Source: Rosettibacter primus
GTDB lineage: Bacteria > Bacteroidota > Ignavibacteria > Ignavibacteriales > Melioribacteraceae
DNA: 64,000 bases
Assembly: GCF_036860675.1 (NCBI RefSeq)
Contig: NZ_JAYKGK010000004.1
Coordinates: forward strand, 1 to 64,000
Reading direction: 5' to 3'
Under the pieces are notes generated by a model that had not been told where the DNA came from, did no database searches, and saw nothing but the letters and a program-made list of their open reading frames with translations. The position numbers and the translations under genes are program-made. Below are positions 1 to 8,426 of this stretch, piece after piece (the stretch's first letter is position 1; the number at the start of each line of letters is the position of its first letter).

Positions 1-56
1 GACGAAACGAGATCTCGTCACTTTTTCAAAGTGACGGAAATCTCGCCCTCTCCGCA
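1..56. repeat. Short palindromic intergenic repeat
   Basis: The segment holds a perfect dyad cgagatctcg near position 8 and a hairpin gtcacttt-ttc-aaagtgac at about 17-36, followed by another 'atctcg' half-site. Its GC content and palindromic make-up contrast with the AT-rich flank. It looks like the edge of a dispersed palindromic repeat cut by the window boundary. No coding potential is visible. Confidence 0.5.
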
Positions 57-370
57 AATATAAATAAACCTAAAATCGCAATCTTATGTAATTTCTACTT
101 TCCATTAAATAAAGCTTTGCATTAAAAAAAGTCATCAATTTTGTCATCACTTTTTTGATGCTTTCTACGAACTCAAAGAACGTTTTATTAAATGAAAAGA
201 CCCCTCATGAAAAACTTAGGGCTTGGCGTCCCTAAAACTCTGAATGGCTTTCCATTAAAATAATTTCATACATTTGGCTTTGTATAAAAAGTTTATTATC
301 AATTATTAATAAAAACTAAATTAACATAATTTAATTCTTGCTTAAATAGAGAATATTCAAAATACTTGCT
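57..370. other. Gene-free AT-rich spacer
   Basis: No open reading frame of useful length, RNA gene or clear terminator was seen here. A short GC-richer patch near 212-232 (agggcttggcgtccct) forms a weak dyad and may be remnant repeat sequence. Confidence 0.4.
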
Positions 371-373
371 ATT

Positions 374-410
374 GTTATTATCATTATTTAGATTTAGTCT
401 TGATAATAAT
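374..410 (+). promoter_or_regulatory. Operator-like region before the NarL-type regulator
   Basis: An inverted repeat ttattatc (375-382) / gataataa (402-409) brackets the 20-mer gatttagtcttgataataat (391-410), which ends 13 bases before the chosen start codon. A near copy of the 20-mer (18/20) lies directly before the TonB receptor gene. On the other strand, the ataatgataat repeat at about 376-388 resembles the GATAAT hexamers of Fur boxes. Binding by an iron regulator or by the adjacent response regulator is an inference. Confidence 0.45.
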
Positions 411-423
411 TAGGCAATTTCTT

Positions 424-1047
424 ATGAAAAATATTATGATAGCAAGCTCTGTTTTCCTTTTTAGGGAAGGATTGAAATCCATCCTTAAAAAAAACAATAA
501 TTTTATTCTTCAAGATGAAATAACAAACAAAAAAGAGTTTTGGAATAAATTAAAAATATCACAACCTGATATTTTAGTAATTGATATTGATCAACGAAAC
601 TTCATACTTCATGATGATATAGATATGATTAATGAAGTCTCTCCATTAACTAAAATTTTGGTAATATCAGAGAATAATAAAAAGGATATTATTCTGAAAG
701 CTATAAAAAACGGAGTCCTTGGTTACTTAACTAAAGAATGCGATGAAAATGAGATATTAATTGCTTTAAACTCTCTATCCAGAGGAGAGAAATTTTTCTG
801 TAATAAAATTCTTAACATTATACTCGAAGAAAAAATAGAAGAACCTAAAAACGAGGCTGAATTAACAAAAAGAGAAATAGAAATAATTAGACTTATAGCG
901 GAAAAGTATTCCAATCAAGAAATTGCTGATAAACTTTTTATAAGTATACATACTGTTTACACTCACCGCAAAAACATTATGAAAAAATTGAAACTGAAAT
1001 CCCCTGTAGAATTAATTCTTTATGCAATTGACTCTGGGATTATTTAA
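424..1047 (+). CDS. NarL/LuxR-family response regulator
   Basis: This is a two-domain transcription regulator of about 207 residues. Residues 1-115 form a receiver-like fold with the phospho-acceptor Asp in 'LVIDIDQR' (about residue 53) and the conserved Lys in 'GYLTKE'. Residues 140-205 are a LuxR-type helix-turn-helix ('LTKREIEIIRLIAEKYSNQE', then the 'SIHTVYTHRKNI' recognition helix). The acidic pair usually found at the start of the receiver (DD/DE) is replaced by 'ASS', so phosphorylation may be weak or absent. A longer frame begins with TTG at 400, but the ATG at 424 gives the usual start of the fold. The gene precedes the TonB receptor and shares its upstream motif, so it probably regulates that locus; no cognate kinase is adjacent. 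Confidence 0.85.
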   Translation: MKNIMIASSVFLFREGLKSILKKNNNFILQDEITNKKEFWNKLKISQPDILVIDIDQRNFILHDDIDMINEVSPLTKILVISENNKKDIILKAIKNGVLGYLTKECDENEILIALNSLSRGEKFFCNKILNIILEEKIEEPKNEAELTKREIEIIRLIAEKYSNQEIADKLFISIHTVYTHRKNIMKKLKLKSPVELILYAIDSGII

Positions 1048-1110
1048 TATCATGCAATCCTAAAATTTTATACCTAAAATTGTTAAAAAAATTACCTAAC
1101 CCAGTGAATT

Positions 1111-1166
1111 GTTATTATTATCAACAAAAAATAATTTTGTTGTTAAGATTTAGTCTTAATAAGAAT
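1111..1166 (+). promoter_or_regulatory. Operator-like region before the TonB receptor
   Basis: A perfect dyad TTAAGA-N5-TCTTAA occupies 1143-1159, and an interleaved TCTTA-A-TAAGA lies at 1154-1164. The 20-mer at 1147-1166 matches the one before the regulator gene at 18/20. A gttattattatc element at 1111-1122 also recurs upstream of the regulator. The dyad ends only eight bases before the ATG, so a bound protein could block translation initiation or mask a promoter. The regulator is unknown. Confidence 0.45.
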
Positions 1167-1167
1167 T

Positions 1168-3531
1168 ATGCACACAATAAAAATTAAAACTTTACATTTT
1201 ATAATATTTCTCTTTTTGGGATTTTATTCACTCTTAAACGCACAACAAAAATTTACAATTTCAGGAATTGTTATTGATGAAGATCAAAATCCTATATCAA
1301 ATGTAAATATAAAAATTGAGGGGACAAAGATTGGTGCCTCTACAGATATTAAAGGCAATTTTGAGATTAATAATGTTGATTCAGGAAAATATGTCATAGT
1401 TTTATCTGCTATTGGTTATGAAACAGAAAAAAGAATTGTCGATTTATCGGTAAATCATAAAATCTCACTAACATTTACCCTTAAAAAGAAAAGTATCTTA
1501 TTAGATAATATTGTTGTAACTGGAACTCGTACAAACAAGAATATCCTTAATACCCCAATTAAAACAGAAATTGTAACTAAAAACGATATAAAAAATTTTG
1601 CATTTACAAAATTAGACCAAGTAATTATTGAACAACCAAATTTATTAGTTATTAATGAACCTTGGGGTAAGGGCGTTCAAATGCAAGGGTTAGACCCAGA
1701 TTATACTCTCGTTTTAATTGATGGAGAACCATTAATTGGAAGAAATGCCGGCACCATTGATCTTTCTAGATTTTCTGTGTCAAACTTAAAACAAATCGAA
1801 ATAGTGAAAGGACCCTCATCTTCACTTTATGGAAGTGAAGCACTTGCAGGTGTAATAAATTTAATTACAGATATACCCGACAATTCTTACAACCTGACTT
1901 TTCAATCACTCTACAAGACATACAATACATTAGATGTTATTAGTAATTTATCACTTACTAAAGAGGAAGTCTTTAAGCAAAATGATAAAATTTATATTTC
2001 TCTCCTTTTAGAAAGATTGAGTTCCGATGGGTACAAAATTAATTCATCATCTTTATCTTCAACCGTACCAGAATTTTATAATTACTCTATATCACCTATA
2101 ATAAAATATAAAATTAACGATTCTTCTTTTTTTAAATTTAATAGCAGAATTTTCTTGCAGCAGCAAAATAATATAGAACAAGCATCAGTATTAAACGAAA
2201 TAAAATTAGTTAATACTATCGATAAACTAACCGATTGGAACAATAGTTTATTATTCGAACATAGATTTACTTCATCAATTAAAACGGAAGCTAAATTATA
2301 TTTTTCAAGATACTTTACAAATTCCAAATCAATTTTCCAAAATGATTACAGTATTTATGAAGAAAATATTTTTGACCAGTACTTTTATAAAGCTGAAATT
2401 AAAAATGACTTTTTGTTAGATACCAAAAATTATCTTATTGTTGGTGCAGGATATATTTGCGAAACTGTAAAGTCTGATAGAATTTATGATGGTAAAAAAA
2501 ATACAAGCTCTTACTATTTTTTTGCACAGGAAGAATGGTTACCAAATGACAAATTCGATTTTGTAATTGGTGCTCGATTCGACCATCACAGCGATTTTAC
2601 TGCAAGGTTAAGTCCTAAATTCTCGATGCTTTTCAAACCTTATAACTTTCTAAAAATTAGAGCATCTATTGGAAGTGGATTTAAAGCACCAACGCTCCAG
2701 CAGCTTTATCTTAATTTTACAAATGCTCAAGTTGGTTACAGTGTTTATGGTTCTTCAAACATTCAAGAGTCTATTAAACAACTATTAGAATCGCAGCAAA
2801 TCCAAAGGATATTAATAGACCATAAAAGCATATCAAAAATTCGTGCTGAAAGTTCTGTTGGTTTTAATCTGGGAATAGAATACTCCCCCACTAATTCATT
2901 TTTCGCTTCAATAAATCTTTTTCGAAATAATGTTAAAGATTTGATTGAAGCAAGTCCAATTGCAATCAAAACAAATGGACAAAGTGTGTTTACTTATTTC
3001 AACATTAATAAAATATATACTGAAGGAATTGAAACTTCGTTAGCATATTCCCCATTTGATAATTTTTCCTTTTCTATCAGTTATCAATACTTACAAGCAA
3101 TAGATGAAAAAATTCTTAACGAAATAAGGAATGGCAAAATTTCAAAAGTTGGATCTAATGGAAGAATAAGGTTAGTACGAGAATCAGAATATGGCGGACT
3201 CTTCAACCGTTCAAATCATTCAGGTACAATTAAACTTTCTTATCAAAATATTGAACTGGGTATTTTAGCAAACTTGAGAGGAATTATACGCAGCAAATAT
3301 GGATTTGGTGATACTAATGGCAATGGAATTCTTGATGATAAAAGTGAATATGTTCCTGGCTATGCTGTTTGGAATTTTACTTTAAAAAAACAAATAAAGA
3401 ATAATTTAAATATTGTTTTGGGAATAGAAAACATTCTCGATAAAACTAATCCACAATTTATTCCTTCGTTACCTGGCAGAATTATTTACGGTGGAATAAA
3501 TATAGAATTTTCAAAAAACACAATTGATTAA
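1168..3531 (+). CDS. TonB-dependent outer-membrane receptor
   Basis: This 787-residue protein should be a ligand-gated beta-barrel importer powered by TonB. A signal peptide (about 1-25, ending 'LLNAQ') is followed by a CarboxypepD_reg-like domain (28-115). The plug domain (about 120-235) carries 'VTGTR' at its start and the typical 'SLYGSEALAGVINLI' near 217. The remaining C-terminal 550 residues form the barrel, ending in a terminal beta-strand ('GGINIEFSKN'). The next gene, 32 bases on, encodes a HmuY-like haem-binding lipoprotein, and the gene after that a CbiX-like chelatase. Haem or another tetrapyrrole is therefore the likely substrate, though the receptor sequence alone does not show this. 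Length and architecture are normal for Bacteroidota-type receptors. Confidence 0.92.
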   Translation: MHTIKIKTLHFIIFLFLGFYSLLNAQQKFTISGIVIDEDQNPISNVNIKIEGTKIGASTDIKGNFEINNVDSGKYVIVLSAIGYETEKRIVDLSVNHKISLTFTLKKKSILLDNIVVTGTRTNKNILNTPIKTEIVTKNDIKNFAFTKLDQVIIEQPNLLVINEPWGKGVQMQGLDPDYTLVLIDGEPLIGRNAGTIDLSRFSVSNLKQIEIVKGPSSSLYGSEALAGVINLITDIPDNSYNLTFQSLYKTYNTLDVISNLSLTKEEVFKQNDKIYISLLLERLSSDGYKINSSSLSSTVPEFYNYSISPIIKYKINDSSFFKFNSRIFLQQQNNIEQASVLNEIKLVNTIDKLTDWNNSLLFEHRFTSSIKTEAKLYFSRYFTNSKSIFQNDYSIYEENIFDQYFYKAEIKNDFLLDTKNYLIVGAGYICETVKSDRIYDGKKNTSSYYFFAQEEWLPNDKFDFVIGARFDHHSDFTARLSPKFSMLFKPYNFLKIRASIGSGFKAPTLQQLYLNFTNAQVGYSVYGSSNIQESIKQLLESQQIQRILIDHKSISKIRAESSVGFNLGIEYSPTNSFFASINLFRNNVKDLIEASPIAIKTNGQSVFTYFNINKIYTEGIETSLAYSPFDNFSFSISYQYLQAIDEKILNEIRNGKISKVGSNGRIRLVRESEYGGLFNRSNHSGTIKLSYQNIELGILANLRGIIRSKYGFGDTNGNGILDDKSEYVPGYAVWNFTLKKQIKNNLNIVLGIENILDKTNPQFIPSLPGRIIYGGINIEFSKNTID

Positions 3532-3563
3532 CTATTCTAAACATTAATAAATTAGGAGTATAC

Positions 3564-4196
3564 ATGGCTAAATTATCAAAACTAAATTACAAAGCAATAA
3601 AATATTTTTTGATTATCACGCTAATCGGATTAATTACTACAAGTTGTTCTAAAGACAATCTAACAGAACCTGAAGCACCACCACAATCGGCAAAAGTTCA
3701 TACAATATACAATATACCTGCGGATACAGCTAATCAAAATAAAAGCACATATTTCAGATTTAAGGATAGTACAATTGTTACTGGTCCTGATACTGCCACT
3801 GCCAATTGGGATATAGCTTTCAATAAAACTATAATTTTTACAAACAGTGGCAGCAGCGGTCCTGGCAAAGGTGGCGCTATTGTTTTAAGAAATGTTAATT
3901 TTGAAGATGTAATCGAAGCCCCTGAGACAGGTTATGATATTGATTCTACATCAGCGCCGGCAATTCCATCCGGCTCCGATAAAGGCTGGTATCACTATTC
4001 AGGTCCACCAAATCATTTAATAACACCTATACCCGGGGTAGTTTTAATTATAAGATGTGGAAATGGTAAGTATGCCAAAGTCCAAATATTAAGTTATTAT
4101 AAAAATGCACCACAAAATCCTACAGGGAAAGAACCTTCAAGATTTTATTCATTCAAATATTTTTATCAAGATGATGGTTCAAGAAATCTTAAATAA
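3564..4196 (+). CDS. HmuY-like haem-binding lipoprotein
   Basis: The 210-residue exported lipoprotein has a lipobox at 'LITTSC' with Cys28 as the lipidation site. The body shows the HmuY family pattern: 'YFRFKDS' strand, 'WDIAF' near residue 81, an 'NSGSSGPGKGGA' loop, 'KGWYHYSGP', and 'GKYAKVQILSYYK' near the C-terminus, ending in an aromatic 'RFYSFKYFYQ' strand. HmuY proteins of Porphyromonas and relatives bind haem at the cell surface and pass it to a TonB receptor. A good Shine-Dalgarno (taggag) precedes the ATG. The gene lies between the TonB receptor and a CbiX-like gene on one likely transcript. Which tetrapyrrole is bound cannot be read from the sequence. Confidence 0.82.
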   Translation: MAKLSKLNYKAIKYFLIITLIGLITTSCSKDNLTEPEAPPQSAKVHTIYNIPADTANQNKSTYFRFKDSTIVTGPDTATANWDIAFNKTIIFTNSGSSGPGKGGAIVLRNVNFEDVIEAPETGYDIDSTSAPAIPSGSDKGWYHYSGPPNHLITPIPGVVLIIRCGNGKYAKVQILSYYKNAPQNPTGKEPSRFYSFKYFYQDDGSRNLK

Positions 4197-4217
4197 AACA
4201 AAAAAGGAGAATTAAAA

Positions 4218-4817
4218 ATGAATAGAAAAATTTTAATACAATCACTTTTGTATTTATTAATTAATACAGTCGTAATATATGCATCTCATTATAATTTTAC
4301 CCAGTATAATTCAGATAAACCCCTATCTAAAAAGAAAATTTCTGTTATAATTGTGGGACATGGAGCTCCTGCAAAAGATTTTCCTAAACTAAGCGAATAT
4401 TTTAAGCTACATGATACTCATTCAATTGAAGCAGAGTTATTAGAAGAAGAGTTAAGAAACTGGCCTAGAAATGCCAATAATGACCCTTACTGGGCAGGTT
4501 TTATCGAAGTAATTAATGAATTCAAAAAACAAAATAAAGAATTTTATTCTGTGTATTATGCTTTTAATGAAATGTGCGGACCTACAGTTGAAGAAGCTCT
4601 TGAACATGCTGCTCACGATAACCCTGAGATAATAATTGTGACAAGTATAATGTTTACACCAGGAGGGAATCATTCTGAAATAGATATACCTGAAAAGATT
4701 GAATTATTTAAGGAAAATCACCCAAATATAAAAATTATTTACGCATGGCCTTATAAAACCACAGATATTGTTAATATGCTAAGTAAACAAATCTATAGTT
4801 TTATTGAAAAAAATTAA
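4218..4817 (+). CDS. Exported CbiX/sirohydrochlorin-chelatase-like protein
   Basis: This 199-residue protein has an N-terminal hydrophobic signal or anchor (about 1-23). A CbiX-type chelatase fold follows: 'VIIVGHGAPAKDFP' with His near 47, and 'TPGGNHSEIDIP' with His near 151, the usual metal-binding histidines of class II chelatases. Known relatives insert cobalt, nickel or iron into sirohydrochlorin in the cytosol. Here the leader suggests a periplasmic or membrane-attached location. A strong aaaggag ribosome site lies 21 bases after the HmuY-like gene, so the two are co-translated. The context suggests a role in handling imported tetrapyrrole, perhaps removing or swapping metal. Sequence between the two His motifs is divergent, so the reaction is not certain. 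Confidence 0.7.
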   Translation: MNRKILIQSLLYLLINTVVIYASHYNFTQYNSDKPLSKKKISVIIVGHGAPAKDFPKLSEYFKLHDTHSIEAELLEEELRNWPRNANNDPYWAGFIEVINEFKKQNKEFYSVYYAFNEMCGPTVEEALEHAAHDNPEIIIVTSIMFTPGGNHSEIDIPEKIELFKENHPNIKIIYAWPYKTTDIVNMLSKQIYSFIEKN

Positions 4818-4982
4818 TTATTGATGGTATTGTAAAAATGTATAAAGTATGTTATGGTATTATTGGTTATTATAAAATTTGAGTCAAAAATTTTCTTTAA
4901 TATTTGTTTTCTCTCTAAATGTTAATTACAAAATAAATGTTTATCTTTATTTTTTATTAAAAAAATTATAATGAATTTCATC

Positions 4983-6800
4983 ATGAATAATATAAATAAG
5001 CTTAGAAACATCGCTATAATCGCTCATGTTGACCACGGGAAAACTACATTAGTTGACCAGATTTTAAAACAATGTCAGATATTTCGTAAGAATCAAATTG
5101 TTCAAGAAAGATTTTTAGACTCCAATGATTTAGAACGAGAACGCGGTATTACAATACTTGCCAAGAACATTAGCATCCCTTTCAATGGTTATAAAATTAA
5201 TGTAATAGATACACCTGGGCATGCTGATTTTGGCGGTGAAGTTGAACGTGTTCTAAAAATGGCAGATGGCGTTTTACTTCTTGTTGATTCATTTGAAGGA
5301 CCGATGCCTCAAACAAGATTTGTGCTGGAAAAAGCTATGAGTTTACACTTAAAGCCAATCGTTGTAATTAATAAAATTGATAGACCTGATAATAGGCCTC
5401 AAGAAGTGTTAAATGAAATTTTTGATTTATTTATTGAACTTGATGCTGATGAAGAACAATTAGATTTTCCTGTTCTTTATGCAAGTGGCAGAGAAGGCTG
5501 GGCAGTTTTTAACCTCGATGACGAAAGAAACGATTTAACACCTTTACTTAATGCTGTAATAAATTATATCCCTCCACCACCAAATAATTCTGGTCCTACA
5601 CAAATTCAAATTTCATCTCTTGATTACAATGATTATGTCGGAAGAATTGGCATAGGCAGAGTTTTCAGAGGAACTCTTCAAAAAAATGATAATTTATGCA
5701 TTATTAAAAGAGATGGAACTATTCATATTGTTCAGCCAAAACAATTATTCGTGTTTGATGGATTAACGAGAACAGAAGTTGAAGAAGTTGTTTGTGGAGA
5801 TATTTGTGCAATTGTTGGAGTAGAAGACATTGATATTGGCGATACTATTGCTGATGCAGAAAATCCAGAACCTCTGCCAATAATTTCTATTGATGAACCA
5901 ACCATAAGCATGACATTTACAGTGAATAATTCTCCATTCTATGGCAAGGAAGGAAAGTATGTAACATCACGCCAATTAAGAGATAGACTTTATAAAGAAA
6001 TGGAACATAATATTGCTCTAAAAGTTCAAGATACAAATTCACCTGACGCCTTCAAAGTTTCTGGAAGAGGAATTTTACATTTATCTATTCTAATTGAAAA
6101 TATGAGACGTGAAGGATTCGAACTTCAAATCAGGGAACCGAAAGTAATTTACAAAGAAATTAATGGGAAAAAAGCTGAACCGATTGAAATTTTAGTTGTC
6201 GATGTTCCTGCCGAATATGCTGGCAAAGTAATAGAATTAGTAGGTCAACGTCGTGGTGAATTAATTAAAATGGAAAATAAAGGAAATTTACAAAAACTTG
6301 AATTCCATATACCATCAAGAGGATTAATGGGATTAAGAACCAAAATTCTTACAGCTACATCTGGCGAAGCTACTATGCATCATCGCTTTTTTCAATATGA
6401 ATATTTTAAAGGAGCAATTAACAAATCTAAAAATGGTGTAATAATTTCGATGGATGAGGGACCAGCCACAGCCTATGCAATTGATTCTCTTCAGGATAGA
6501 GGTAAATTTTTTATTGAACCTGGTGAAGTTGTTTATAAAGGACAAATTATTGGGGAACATAATAAAGAAAATGATATTGAAGTTAATATCCAACGCGGTA
6601 AAAAATTAACTAATATGAGAGCTTCTGGTTCAGATAAAGCAATTAAAATTGTTCCTCCAATTAAATTTACACTCGAAGAAGCTCTTGAATATATTGAAGA
6701 TGACGAAATGGTTGAAGTAACTCCGAAATCAATTCGATTGAGAAAAATTTATTTAGATCCGAATGAAAGAAAAAAATATAATTTAGGTAAAGCTGTATAA
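4983..6800 (+). CDS. typA: Translational GTPase BipA/TypA
   Basis: This ribosome-associated GTPase of about 605 residues acts in 50S assembly and stress adaptation. The GTPase domain comes first: P-loop 'AHVDHGKTT', switch motif 'RERGITI', G3 'DTPGHADFGGEVERVL', and G4 'NKID'. EF-G-like domains II, III and V follow, then the BipA-specific C-terminal domain with 'PSRGLMGLRTKILTATSGEA'. The ATG at 4983 matches the usual family start ('NKLRNIAIIAHVDHGKT'); an in-frame ATG at 4971 adds only four residues. It is a single-gene unit with a 150-base leader and a repeat-rich region downstream. No regulatory signal was recognised. Confidence 0.95.
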   Translation: MNNINKLRNIAIIAHVDHGKTTLVDQILKQCQIFRKNQIVQERFLDSNDLERERGITILAKNISIPFNGYKINVIDTPGHADFGGEVERVLKMADGVLLLVDSFEGPMPQTRFVLEKAMSLHLKPIVVINKIDRPDNRPQEVLNEIFDLFIELDADEEQLDFPVLYASGREGWAVFNLDDERNDLTPLLNAVINYIPPPPNNSGPTQIQISSLDYNDYVGRIGIGRVFRGTLQKNDNLCIIKRDGTIHIVQPKQLFVFDGLTRTEVEEVVCGDICAIVGVEDIDIGDTIADAENPEPLPIISIDEPTISMTFTVNNSPFYGKEGKYVTSRQLRDRLYKEMEHNIALKVQDTNSPDAFKVSGRGILHLSILIENMRREGFELQIREPKVIYKEINGKKAEPIEILVVDVPAEYAGKVIELVGQRRGELIKMENKGNLQKLEFHIPSRGLMGLRTKILTATSGEATMHHRFFQYEYFKGAINKSKNGVIISMDEGPATAYAIDSLQDRGKFFIEPGEVVYKGQIIGEHNKENDIEVNIQRGKKLTNMRASGSDKAIKIVPPIKFTLEEALEYIEDDEMVEVTPKSIRLRKIYLDPNERKKYNLGKAV

Positions 6801-6802
6801 TT

Positions 6803-6945
6803 ATTTTATTAAAAGATTAACAAGATTAACAAATTGTCAAGATTACTTAATTAATAAGGTTATAAAGATTAAAAGATTTTAAAAGATTAAAAAATTCCAA
6901 GATTTAGAAAGATTATCTTGTTACTAAGATTATAAAATTATCAAC
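6803..6945. repeat. Degenerate AAGATTA-type low-complexity repeat
   Basis: Irregular copies of aagatta, aaagattaa and aagattt recur about a dozen times directly after the typA stop codon. There is no reading frame and no stable hairpin. It may be slippage-generated sequence between typA and the larger repeat array. Confidence 0.5.
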
Positions 6946-7071
6946 ACTCAGATTCATTGAATGATACATTCTTTGAGAACTTTGCTCTTACCTTTGTGAA
7001 CTTTGCGTTTCTAAATTACAGAATTGCTATATCAGTTAAACCGTGCCTTCGACGGAATTAAAATGACAATT

Positions 7072-8287
7072 ATACTTTTCCTGTCATTCTGAGGAATCCC
7101 ACCGAAAGGTGGAGGACAAAGAATCTATTCACAGTTTTTGTTTTAAGAGATTCTTCATTCCGCTTCGCTTCATTCAGAATGACTGCGTTATTTTCCCTCC
7201 TGTCATTCTTAGGAATCCGCCATTATTTTCTCCCTGTCATTCTGAGGAGGCTGCCGTAAGGCATTCGACGAAGAATCTCAAAAACAATATTATATTTAGA
7301 TTCTTCCTCGCCTTCGGCGACTCAGAATGACAATTACACTTTTTTCTGTTATTCTGAGGAGTCCGCCGTTATTCTTTTCCCTTGTCATTCTGAGGAGACC
7401 GCTGAAAGCGGGCGACGAAGAATCTAATCCCATTTTTCATTTTTAAGAGATTCTTCAATTTTAGACTTTATCACATAATTCAATCATTTTATATAACTCT
7501 CCCTAAATCCCTCTCTTAAAAAGAGAGGGACTTTAAGCTTCAGAATCTTCACATTTTGAATATTTTCTTTAATTTTTTTAATAACATAGAATAATTCATT
7601 AAAATGCTTTATACTTTTCCTGTCATTCTGAGGAATCCCACCGAAAGGTGGAGGACAAAGAATCTATTCACAGTTTTTGTTTTAAGAGATTCTTCATTCC
7701 GCTTCGCTTCATTCAGAATGACTGCGTTATTTTCCCTCCTGTCATTCTTAGGAATCCGCCATTATTTTCTCCCTGTCATTCTGAGGAGGCTGCCGTAAGG
7801 CATTCGACGAAGAATCTCAAAAACAATATTATATTTAGATTCTTCCTCGCCTTCGGCGACTCAGAATGACAATTACACTTTTTTCTGTTATTCTGAGGAG
7901 TCCGCCGTTATTCTTTTCCCTTGTCATTCTGAGGAGACCGCTGAAAGCGGGCGACGAAGAATCTAATCCCATTTTTCATTTTTAAGAGATTCTTCAATTT
8001 TAGACTTTATCACATAATTCAATCATTTTATATAACTCTCCCTAAATCCCTCTCTTAAAAAGAGAGGGACTTTTAAGTCTCAGAATCTTCAAGTTCTGAA
8101 TATTTTCTTTAATTTTTTTAATAACATAGAATAATTCATTAAAATGCTTTATACTTTCTTGTCACTCTGAGGAGACCACCGAAAGGTGGAGGACAAAGAA
8201 TCTATTCACAGTTTTTGTTTTAAGAGATTCTTCATTCCACTTCGCTTCATTCAGAATGACTGCGTTATTTTCCCTCCTGTCATTTAG
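7072..8287. repeat. 539-bp tandem repeat, about 2.3 copies
   Basis: Two nearly identical units (about 7072-7610 and 7611-8149) and a third truncated one (8150-8287) follow each other at 538-539 base spacing. Each unit is itself built from smaller inverted modules: tgtcattctgagga ... gacgaagaatct ... agattcttc ... tcagaatgac, plus hairpins such as ccaccgaaaggtgg and ccctctcttaaaaagagaggg. The same module family forms the array at 61160-61640. Reading frames inside the units are identical repeats of each other, have no ribosome site and are not genes. The array lies between convergent genes (typA and the oxidoreductase) and may also act as a terminator. Confidence 0.85.
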
Positions 8288-8426
8288 ATTCAGCGGGTTT
8301 TCGCTGATTTTTTCTGCGTTTATCTTGTATTTTATTTTTTTACACTCTCAAAATTTTTTTGATTTTTATCTTACTATCACAAAACTATCGCTTCGTGTAA
8401 CAAAGACATAAAAATTACATTAAGAA

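Noticed and set aside
400..423. Start of the NarL-type regulator at 400
   Set aside because: This codon is TTG and adds residues ahead of the receiver fold; it also lies inside the shared operator-like motif.
7109..7869. Two identical 73-codon open frames, at 7109-7330 and 7648-7869
   Set aside because: They are copies of the same tandem repeat, lack ribosome sites and read through palindromic modules; repeats, not genes.
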